Source: Desulfomonile tiedjei
GTDB taxonomy: Bacteria > Desulfobacterota > Desulfomonilia > Desulfomonilales > Desulfomonilaceae
DNA length: 64,000 nt
Direction: 5' to 3'
Assembly (NCBI GenBank): GCA_016218715.1
Contig: JACRDG010000048.1
Location: 186,001 to 250,000, forward strand
The translations under genes and the position numbers were made by a program. Shown one piece after another: positions 42,787 to 49,857 of the stretch (the first letter of the stretch is position 1; every line of letters begins with the position of its first letter). A model generated the notes under the pieces. It saw nothing but the letters and a program-made list of their open reading frames with translations, had not been told where the DNA came from and did not search any database.

Positions 42787-42854
42787 CAACCGAGGAAGAG
42801 AGGCTGCAACCTACCCATCACCTCCTCCTGATTCGCTGATAATTGCTCGGTTCC

Positions 42855-42886
42855 GACGGGGCACGGCCCGAAACGTGTGCCCCGTC
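42855..42886 (+). terminator. Stem-loop after the VWA-OmpA gene
   Basis: A perfect 10-bp stem GACGGGGCAC (42855-42864) / GTGCCCCGTC (42877-42886) lies 70 nt after the stop. The T-run after it is poor (GCTCGTTCTG), so termination is probable but not certain. Confidence 0.6.
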
Positions 42887-42975
42887 GCTCGTTCTGTCTG
42901 AGGTGGTTGCCTCTGTCAACGAGGTACGGCGATGAACCGGGGGCATGGTGACGGAAGCGCGAAGGAAACGGAAAC

Positions 42976-43320
42976 TCACGCATCGCTCCGTGGCAGGTAT
43001 TTGTCCCTCACGGCACGTGAGTTCAGCAGGAGCCCTGAAAAGATCGTAAAGAGTGTCACTGACCCCAGAATGGTGACCACTACACCCCACCGCCGGCCAA
43101 ACAGCATCCGTTCCTGTACGAGCTGAATAGTTGTGTATAGCCAAACTGACGCGGCCACATAAGCTGACAGTTGCAGGACGATCAGACTCCACCGTTTCTT
43201 AATCAGCAAGAGGAAAGGCATCAGGACCGCCACGACCACGAGTCCGATGTTTGCACCCCTCAGAAAGTGAGCGGCCAAAAGCAGCGAAGCAATGAGCAAG
43301 GGGATAATTCTGAGAATCAT
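42976..43320 (-). CDS. Small integral membrane protein
   Basis: This 114-residue protein has three or four hydrophobic segments (about 3-40, 47-65, 80-98), a positive loop KKR and a polar C-terminus. No family is recognised. It starts 9 nt after the HicB-like gene on the same strand, so the two probably form a small operon. Confidence 0.65.
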   Translation of the reverse strand: MILRIIPLLIASLLLAAHFLRGANIGLVVVAVLMPFLLLIKKRWSLIVLQLSAYVAASVWLYTTIQLVQERMLFGRRWGVVVTILGSVTLFTIFSGLLLNSRAVRDKYLPRSDA

Positions 43321-43329
43321 TTGGTAGAT

Positions 43330-43581
43330 TCACCATCTTCCAGGGAGCATTTCGATCACCTCGTGGAGATTGCGGTTCAGCTCGTCAAGCGTCTCCGCCT
43401 GGGAGTGTGCCGCGGGAAAACCGGGCACATAGGCGACGTGCAGGCCGGTGTCCGGGCATCGTTCAATTACGCCGTAAGACCTCTCATGGTGAACTCTGGA
43501 TTTCGACGGGAGGAGTCCCACGATTTCAGGAAACATCACGGGAAACAACGCCTCCCCTTCAGCATTCCCTCTGTTTCTCAT
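43330..43581 (-). CDS. HicB-like small protein
   Basis: This 83-residue protein has a C-terminal half resembling the HicB partial RNase H fold: RSYGVIERCPDTGLHVAYVP, then GFPAAHSQAETLDELNRNLH and EVIEML. HicB proteins are antitoxins of HicA mRNA interferases. No HicA-like ORF is adjacent; the neighbour is a membrane protein. It has no DNA-binding extension. An internal ATG at about 43536 with a good GGGGAGG before it is an alternative start. Confidence 0.65.
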   Translation of the reverse strand: MRNRGNAEGEALFPVMFPEIVGLLPSKSRVHHERSYGVIERCPDTGLHVAYVPGFPAAHSQAETLDELNRNLHEVIEMLPGRW

Positions 43582-43664
43582 TGAATTGTACTACAGCCCT
43601 CCCGGCCTGTCATCGTATTCCGATTCAGATCGGGTTTTCTTGGCAGGTCAAGAAGAGTATTCAC

Positions 43665-43692
43665 TTGACAATTGAACATCGTTCATTATTAT
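43665..43692 (+). promoter_or_regulatory. Promoter with embedded operator, acyl-CoA dehydrogenase gene
   Basis: TTGACA (43665-43670), a 16-bp spacer and TATTAT (43687-43692) form a strong promoter. A perfect inverted repeat TGAAC-ATC-GTTCA (43673-43685) fills the spacer, and another GTTCATTA half-site follows at 43700. A repressor bound there would block RNA polymerase. The TetR-type gene at 45216 is the obvious candidate. Confidence 0.6.
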
Positions 43693-43814
43693 GAGCTTAG
43701 TTCATTATACCGCGTCCCACGCATGGACTACCTGATTTCGTAAACCTTGACATCGCATGTCAGAGATCTTCGTTACGGCACGCGAACCGGTATCCGCAGA
43801 AGAAGGAGGGGCTC

Positions 43815-45098
43815 ATGTACGATTTCTTGTTAACACCCGAAGAGGCGGCCCTGAAAAGGGAGGCAAGGGAATTCGTCCGCACGGAGATCACCAGCGATTT
43901 CCTGAGGAGAATGGACAACAACGACATCACGTACCCTCGCGAGTTCGTCGAAAAGCTGGCCGAACGGAATCTGCGGGGAATCCGCTTCCCCAAGCGTTAC
44001 GGCGGGAGAGAGATGTCCTGGGTGGCGGAGGTTGCGGCTACCGAGGAGATCGGGTGTCTCGGCATGGCGCTGGGATGCGCGTTTGTCATGCCCTCCATCG
44101 TGGGAGAAGCCTTGAACACGTTCGGCACAGAGGAGCAGAAGGAGAAATACCTCAAGCCCTACCTCGAAGGAAAGCTCGTCGCCGCGGAAGCATTGACCGA
44201 ACCGAGGGGCGGATCTGACTTCTTTGGCGCCACCACCAGAGCGGTCCTCGACGGCGACCACTTCACCCTCACCGGTCAGAAGCGTTTTGTGGTCGGAGCC
44301 GAAGGCGCGGACTTCTTCGTGGTATACTGCCGCACCAATTTCGATCCGAATTGCCACAAGTATCAGCGTCTGAGCCTCCTGATCGTTGAGAAAGGCCCTG
44401 GGGTCGAGACGGAATATCTGTACGGTCTGATGGGGTGCAAGGGCGGCGGCACCGGGAGGCTCGTGTTCCGGGACGTCAAGGTCCCGAAGGAAAACCTCGT
44501 CGGCGAGCTGCACAGCGGAGCGCTTTGCTTCAACCAGATGATGATTCCCGAGCGTCTGACCTCCGCTGCCGGTTGTCTGGGCATGTGGGGCGCACTTGAT
44601 CTGGCCGTGCGGTATTCCACCAGGCGGAAGGCCTTTGGCAGACACATCCGTGATTTCCAGGCGGTCAGCTTCATGGTTGCGGAGTCCGTCACGCAACTGG
44701 ATGCCGCCAGAGGGCTTGCCTACCTCGCGGCGCGGGCGGTCGACGAAAACTATCCCTATGCACGGCGACTCGTGAGTGAGGCCAAGAGTTTCGCGACCCA
44801 GTCCGCGTGGAACATCGTCAACAACGCGATGCAGATCATGGGAGGCATCGGTTACACCGACGTGTACCCGATAGAGCGGGCTCTCAGGGATACGAGACTT
44901 GCCATGATATGGACCGGAACCAGTCAGATCATGAACCTGCTGATCCAGCACGAATACTACAATCAAGTCCTGGATCCGGCTTACGATCGCCGTAAGATGG
45001 AAAAGGACGCGATGCATCCCGACGAGAGCGAGCGCTGCTACACCGACGAGGACATGTGGGAGGTCCACAATCAACCGGCTCCCAGACGTTCAATCTAA
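43815..45098 (+). CDS. Acyl-CoA dehydrogenase family flavoprotein
   Basis: This 427-residue protein starts after GAAGGAGG. N-terminal helices, a middle beta domain (AAEALTEPRGGSDFFG, TGQKRFVVGAEGADFFVVY) and a C-terminal helical domain (RRKAFGRHIRDFQAV, IMGGIGYTDVYPIERALRD) make the complete FAD fold. The usual catalytic-base motif Y-E-G-T reads WTGT (IWTGTSQIM), so the classical Glu is absent and the base, if any, lies elsewhere. The substrate is probably a CoA thioester with unusual structure. It carries a regulated promoter and a downstream TetR-type regulator. Confidence 0.88.
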   Translation: MYDFLLTPEEAALKREAREFVRTEITSDFLRRMDNNDITYPREFVEKLAERNLRGIRFPKRYGGREMSWVAEVAATEEIGCLGMALGCAFVMPSIVGEALNTFGTEEQKEKYLKPYLEGKLVAAEALTEPRGGSDFFGATTRAVLDGDHFTLTGQKRFVVGAEGADFFVVYCRTNFDPNCHKYQRLSLLIVEKGPGVETEYLYGLMGCKGGGTGRLVFRDVKVPKENLVGELHSGALCFNQMMIPERLTSAAGCLGMWGALDLAVRYSTRRKAFGRHIRDFQAVSFMVAESVTQLDAARGLAYLAARAVDENYPYARRLVSEAKSFATQSAWNIVNNAMQIMGGIGYTDVYPIERALRDTRLAMIWTGTSQIMNLLIQHEYYNQVLDPAYDRRKMEKDAMHPDESERCYTDEDMWEVHNQPAPRRSI

Positions 45099-45190
45099 TG
45101 CCAATGCGCAGCCAAAGAAGTAATCTGGGGGGAACTTCTTTGCACAAAGAAGTTCCCCCCAAAGTTGCTCTTTTGATTGGGCATTGGTAT
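45098..45190. repeat. Family A palindromic repeat, copy 6
   Basis: This is the best-preserved inner hairpin: CTGGGGGGAACTTCTTTG / CAAAGAAGTTCCCCCCA around a 2-nt loop. Its outer arms are ATGCCAATGCGC / GGGCATTGGTAT. The left end abuts the TAA of the acyl-CoA dehydrogenase and the right end lies 25 nt before the TetR start. Confidence 0.8.
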
Positions 45191-45215
45191 CAGGAAAGAA
45201 GATCGAGGGATTCCA

Positions 45216-45824
45216 TTGGCCGGACTGGCTGAAATCAAGCAACAGGAACGGGAGGCGAGGCGCGGGCTGATTCTCGTTGCCGCGCAGAAGCTCTTTGCGG
45301 AAAAGGACTTCAAGAGCGTCACGGTCCGGGAAATTGCCAGGACCGCGGGAGTGAGCATCGGCACCATCTATAACTATTATGAAAATCTCGACGAACTCTT
45401 TGTCGATGTCTTCATCAGGGGAGCGAGAGAGATAGTCGAGCTTCTGGACGCGGAGACGCAGGGGGACCGGCCCTGTTCTCTCGCTCGGCTCTGCGAGGTG
45501 TATATTGCCTATCTCAACGAGAACATGACCTTCTACCAGATGATGTCACATTTCATGCTGGGCGGGCGACTCTCCGAAGAAGCAACCCAGCGCTTGAATC
45601 GTGTTACGCGGGAACTCCTAGACCGCGTGGTCTCGACCATCGAGGCCGCGGGCATCAGATCGGAGACCCGGTTGACCGCGCAGGCGCTCTTTTCCGCGCT
45701 GAACGGCATCATGATCAGCTACGCCACGTACCCCGGCAGGAGCCTCGAGGAAATACAACGGCACACTGCGCGGCTCGCCCGGCTGGTGGCCAACCTCTTC
45801 CTACAGCAGGCAAAGAGCCAGTAA
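45216..45824 (+). CDS. TetR/AcrR-family transcriptional regulator
   Basis: The TTG at 45216, preceded by GAGGGA, gives 202 residues; an upstream TTG at 45177 lies inside the repeat and is unlikely. The HTH (about 25-60) reads VTVREIARTAGVSIGTIYNY. The C-terminal ligand domain (about 70-200) resembles FadR/YsiA-type acyl-CoA-responsive repressors. It follows the acyl-CoA dehydrogenase, whose promoter carries a TGAAC-ATC-GTTCA palindrome. A decayed copy of its C-terminal half lies at 49177-49452. Confidence 0.88.
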   Translation: MAGLAEIKQQEREARRGLILVAAQKLFAEKDFKSVTVREIARTAGVSIGTIYNYYENLDELFVDVFIRGAREIVELLDAETQGDRPCSLARLCEVYIAYLNENMTFYQMMSHFMLGGRLSEEATQRLNRVTRELLDRVVSTIEAAGIRSETRLTAQALFSALNGIMISYATYPGRSLEEIQRHTARLARLVANLFLQQAKSQ

Positions 45825-46308
45825 CGAAGCCGCATCGGGCTCTGATGAGCGGTCCGACGTCAGATGGGGGCCTTTCTGCGGCTTGAGCATCCAACAGAGG
45901 TTTCAAAACTTCTAGCTTCTTCGATTTGGCTTCGGCAGCACGAGATCATGGACCGGATGCCACTGCTGCCTCGTCCAGCAGTGCTTGGGGAGGGACCCGT
46001 GGAGGTCTGGCTTTGCCGGGCACCGCAACCCTCCGAACAGGTGAACTACGCCGGGTGATCTCGCGTCGGAAACCGACCAAACCGGCCTTCCGGGAACCCA
46101 CTCATTCGACGGCGAATTGCCGTCACCATTGTCCTCCAGATTGCCCCATGCACCCGACGGTAATTAAGATACTGAGGCCGATCCAAAATTCGCAACAATT
46201 TGGTACCCTTTTTCTTGCCCATACGGAATTGCCAAACGGAGGCTCAAGGATTAACATAATGAATGTTGCTTTTGTGGCTGTCTATCACGCGGAGAGGAGC
46301 TTTATCAG
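45825..46308. other. Intergenic region without a recognised gene
   Basis: About 480 nt in which no ORF looks protein-like. Sequence becomes AT-richer after about 46160, upstream of the GAF-domain gene. No clear promoter was found. Confidence 0.4.
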
Positions 46309-47013
46309 GTGTCCGACAAGGAAAGGGATATCACAGAGATTCACGTACCTGAACCTGTTTTGGAGAAATGGCAAGGAATCGTGGATGTCATGGCCGAATT
46401 GGTCGGTGTCCCCGCGGGTCTTGTGATGCGCATTGCCCAAAACGATATCGAGGTCTTTGTTTCCAGTCAGACTGAAGGGAACCCCTACAGACCGGGAAAT
46501 AAGGAACACCTGTTCGGATCGGGCTTATATTGCGAAACAGTGATCCAGACAAAGAATAGGCTTCTCGTTCCCAATGCCCTCTTGGATAAGGATTGGAGAA
46601 ACAATCCAGACGTCAAACTCAACATGATCTCTTACCTCGGATTCCCCATTTTATTACCCAATGGGAACCCCTTTGGAACAATCTGCGTTCTGGATCACAA
46701 AGAAAACTCCTATTCCCAAACCTACGAGCGCCTGATTCTCCAACTTAGAGACACGATTCAGGGACAACTGGAAATCCTGTTCATGAACCATGTCCTGGGA
46801 GAAGAAAATAAGAAGCTTAAGGATTACATTACAGAAATCAAGACCCTCCGAGCTATCCTTCCGATCTGTTCGAAGTGCAAGAAGATCAGGGACGATGAGG
46901 GTTATCGGCACGAGGTTGAATTGTACATCAGCGCCCATTCAGAAACGCTGTTCAGTCATGGTATTTGTCCTCAGTGTGCCCAAAGCCTCTATCCAGAATT
47001 CTACGACGAATAG
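46309..47013 (+). CDS. GAF-domain sensor protein with C-terminal zinc-ribbon-like motif
   Basis: This 234-residue protein starts at GTG 46309, with GAGGAG 11 nt upstream. The GAF domain (about 15-160) includes GLYCETVIQTKNRLLVPNAL and ISYLGFPILLPNGNPFGTICVL. A short coiled coil (about 163-182) follows. The C-terminus has LPICSKCKKIRDDEGY and SHGICPQC, four cysteines likely to bind zinc; this tail is common on PAS/GAF sensors. No output domain exists. Codon and base use is AT-richer than neighbours, which may indicate transfer. Confidence 0.8.
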   Translation: MSDKERDITEIHVPEPVLEKWQGIVDVMAELVGVPAGLVMRIAQNDIEVFVSSQTEGNPYRPGNKEHLFGSGLYCETVIQTKNRLLVPNALLDKDWRNNPDVKLNMISYLGFPILLPNGNPFGTICVLDHKENSYSQTYERLILQLRDTIQGQLEILFMNHVLGEENKKLKDYITEIKTLRAILPICSKCKKIRDDEGYRHEVELYISAHSETLFSHGICPQCAQSLYPEFYDE

Positions 47014-47114
47014 AGAGCTGGGTGACCAAAGCCATTGGCACGGCCACAGACAAACGCTTTCTGACCATCCCAGTCGGAGCCGACATGCTCTTGTAAAACG
47101 TACGCGCATTTGTA

Positions 47115-48020
47115 TCACGTATCGCCCGCCACTCGTATGCGACTGCTGACGCAGGCGTGGCATGAACCGGACCGGAGCCGAGCAGCGTTGGACAGAGAGA
47201 AGACTCCCACAATCCGTTCTTTGTTCTTCCTGTAGACAAACAGGCGGTGTACTCCCGAAAAGATCATCTTCCGAATAGCATCCTCCACGAAGTCTTCCTC
47301 ATCGGAGGATATGACGTGACCCGCGGGCAGAATAGCTCTGGCAGGCTCCTGCGCGGGTACGCCACGAGCGTACGCGCGAATGAGATCCGTTTTCGAGATG
47401 ACCCCGCGAGGCGCACCGCTCCAATTCATGATGAGAACCGCTCCGAAGCGATAGGCTGAAAGCCCTTCCATGATCTGCAGAAGGTCTGCGTCTTCCGGGA
47501 ACGAGGTAACGGAAGAGGTCATGGCATCTCTGAGCCGAAATCGCGTTGAAGCGTCGTCAAGCTTGTGTGCTCGCTTCTTGTTGAGCAGGCTGTTCTCGCA
47601 ATCGTGGCAGTACCGATACAGGAGCCCCACGATGTCCGGATACGCCAACACCCCGATGACCCTCGCCGGTACTTTTCCCATCACGTACAGCCGGTACACG
47701 CTGGCAGAACGCATCATATCCAGCGCAGATTCCAGGAGATCGTCCGAACTGCAGAAGATCGGCGGAGCCATCATGATGTTTTGCACGGAGTATTCGGCTG
47801 GCAAAGATGCATAGTAAGCCCCGACAATGTCGGTTTTGGATACCACGCCGACCGGCTGGTCGTCCGAATCCGTGACCAGCAAGGCATTCACTTTGTGCTT
47901 CAGCAGAAGCCTCACGGCCGTTTGAATCGAAGCCGTTGCCGAGGTGTGAACCACTTCCATCCGCATGGCGTCGCGAACGGGCAGACCTCCCAGGGTGTTC
48001 TGTTGCACCACGATTGACAT
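47115..48020 (-). CDS. Protein with two tandem CBS-pair modules
   Basis: From the ATG at 48020 this is 301 residues with four CBS motifs: VRDAMRMEVVHTSATASIQTA, then VQNIMMAPPIFCSSDDL, LRDAMTSSVTSFPEDADL and ARAILPAGHVISSDEEDF. CBS pairs bind adenine nucleotides and sense energy or second messengers. A CxxC (YRYCHDC) lies in the linker. No catalytic or membrane domain is fused. A second CBS protein follows upstream on the same strand, so they may act together. Confidence 0.82.
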   Translation of the reverse strand: MSIVVQQNTLGGLPVRDAMRMEVVHTSATASIQTAVRLLLKHKVNALLVTDSDDQPVGVVSKTDIVGAYYASLPAEYSVQNIMMAPPIFCSSDDLLESALDMMRSASVYRLYVMGKVPARVIGVLAYPDIVGLLYRYCHDCENSLLNKKRAHKLDDASTRFRLRDAMTSSVTSFPEDADLLQIMEGLSAYRFGAVLIMNWSGAPRGVISKTDLIRAYARGVPAQEPARAILPAGHVISSDEEDFVEDAIRKMIFSGVHRLFVYRKNKERIVGVFSLSNAARLRSGSCHACVSSRIRVAGDT

Positions 48021-48193
48021 GGGGTGGCCTCGGCGCAAATGCGCTGACTTAATTCCGGCGCGTTCCCTCGATCGTCATTCCGGCGAAACCCGGAATCCAG
48101 TCTTTTCAATACGTTCTGGACCTCGGCCCCCGTTCAAGCCGGGGGCCGGATTTCACGCCTTTCAATTTCTTCGGTAAGCGTACTCCTCATACC

Positions 48194-48661
48194 CTACGGA
48201 GCCAATTTCTCTCCGATGTAGCCAAAAAGGTCCGAGATATAAACGATTCCTTCTATCCTGCCTCCACTCACCACTGGTATTCGGCGTATATGCTTCTTGG
48301 TCATGATGTCGAGAACTACCATGAGGTGGGTGTCGGGTGTGATGGTTATCACGTCAGTGGACATGATATCACCCACTCGAACCGACTTGGCACTTTCGCA
48401 TACGCTTTCCATCAATCCCGCGACGTCAATGTCTTCCATGCTCCCCCACACGTGGATGTGCTTGGGCCGGACAAAAAGCAGTATGTCATACATTGATATG
48501 ATACCGACGAGGAGTTCGTCGTCGTCTGTGACCATCATCCCGAAGATTCGTCGGTTCTCTTTTTCGCCGACCGACTTGAAGAGCCTTATTGCCTGAGCAA
48601 TGGACACCTCGGGGTCAAGCGTGTGGAACGTGGTGGTCATGATATCCCGAGCGGTTGGCAC
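48194..48661 (-). CDS. Two-CBS-domain protein
   Basis: GTG at 48661, five bases after GGAGG, gives 155 residues starting PTARDIMTTTFHTLDPEVSI; the frame is open to 48817 but the extension is not CBS-like. Two CBS motifs are visible (ARDIMTTTF and VGDIMSTDVITITPDTHLMV). The linker between them is unusually long and contains RPKHIHVWGSMEDIDV. It probably binds nucleotides and regulates a partner that is not identified. Confidence 0.8.
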   Translation of the reverse strand: MPTARDIMTTTFHTLDPEVSIAQAIRLFKSVGEKENRRIFGMMVTDDDELLVGIISMYDILLFVRPKHIHVWGSMEDIDVAGLMESVCESAKSVRVGDIMSTDVITITPDTHLMVVLDIMTKKHIRRIPVVSGGRIEGIVYISDLFGYIGEKLAP

Positions 48662-49176
48662 CTTTGCCTCCGAGGTCAACAGCCTGAACGGGTCTTTGAA
48701 AAGGCCCTTCGGCCTCAAGACAATTGTTTTCCGTCCGGGCTTTTGTGTCAAGAGAAAGGTTCTTTCAGCGCACTCGGTCATTACCGCGAGTGCAAAACGA
48801 GGCGATGTGCCCAACAAAACGCCGACCTTCAGGCCTGTTGGGGACCCTGGATTTCTCGCTTCGGTTTCACGACTTCCCCTATGACTTCCGGATGCGCTTC
48901 AGCTACCTTCAAGAGAACTCTGACAGGTCCTTTCGGCGTTTGGCGACCTTGTTGCCAGTTTTCACTGGCTCGAACGCTGATTCAAAGCATAATGGGGAAT
49001 TCGGGTTTAGAAACCCGGATCCTGGACCGACTGGACTTCACATCCTCCGCGGATTGCCTTTCATCCTTTGAAGGTCACGCGGTGATCCACTCTGAGAAGA
49101 CCTCCTTCAGATCGAGGAAAGGGCTTGGAAAGAGGAGGGTTCGATTCTTTGCCACTGCTCATCTGGCAGGTTCAGC
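48662..49176. other. Intergenic region before the TetR gene fragment
   Basis: No supported gene beyond the possible N-terminal extension of the CBS protein. It separates that gene from the duplicated TetR fragment. Confidence 0.35.
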
Positions 49177-49452
49177 ATGCATTTGCTGGCCGAGAGACTC
49201 TCCGAAGAGGCTACCCAGCGCTTGAACCGAGTCACGCGGGAACTCATAAACCGCGTGGCTGCGACCATTGAGGCCGCGGGCATCAGATCGGAGACCCGGT
49301 TGACCGCGCAGGCCCCCTTTTCCGCGCTGAACGGCATCATGATCAGCTACGCCACGTATCCGGGCAGGAGCCTGGAGGAAATACGACGGCACACCGCGCG
49401 GCTCGCCCGGCTGGTGGCCAACCTCTTCTTGCAGCAGGCAAAGAGCGGGTAG
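49177..49452 (+). pseudogene. Duplicated C-terminal fragment of the TetR regulator
   Basis: The translation RLSEEATQRLNRVTRELINR and then VAATIEAAGIRSETRLTAQA matches residues of about 115-202 of the regulator at 45216-45824 at close to 90 percent identity by eye, to the last residues (LQQAKSG versus LQQAKSQ). DNA similarity begins at GACTCTCCGAAGA (49195 versus 45571). The HTH half is absent, so it cannot bind DNA as a repressor. An ATG at 49177 could in principle start a 91-residue dimerisation-only protein. Confidence 0.75.
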
Positions 49453-49857
49453 CCAGACTACACATTTCCTGACGGCGGAGGGGTCCTCGTCCGGGCCACA
49501 TCCAAACCTCTCAAGCTCTCCGAAGATACCTTTGTGAAATCCAGGCGAGAACGTGCCACTCCTTTTCATTAGCCCCTATGCGCACCTGCATAACCGTCGA
49601 AAGAGTCTAGCGCTGAATCGGACAACTGACGCCGCTCACCCCCCGTGTGGCTGAACATGCTCTCCAGACCACATTGTCATTGACCTGGAGCGCAAGAACA
49701 ATTACGCTCGGTAATGGCAGGAGTATCCTGCTCACCACGAGACGATGCCAGGCGATTTCAGGCCGCAAGACGCCGTAATGGCTCGTGTGTCTTTCCCCCG
49801 ATTCTCGGTCCTACCTGTGCGGATGTTGTCCGCAGGCGTTCTCGAAGAGGTCCCACA
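49453..49857. other. Region upstream of the HD-ATPase-TPR gene
   Basis: No gene is supported. The frame of the next gene is open to 49714, but residues before the ATG at 49858 look random and Arg-rich. Confidence 0.4.

Noticed and set aside
43830-45074. 414-residue open frame antisense to the acyl-CoA dehydrogenase
   Set aside because: A shadow of a certain gene without recognisable motifs.
49714-49857. 48-residue N-terminal extension of the HD-ATPase-TPR protein
   Set aside because: Arg/Cys/Pro-rich with no domain; the ATG at 49858 has the better ribosome site.
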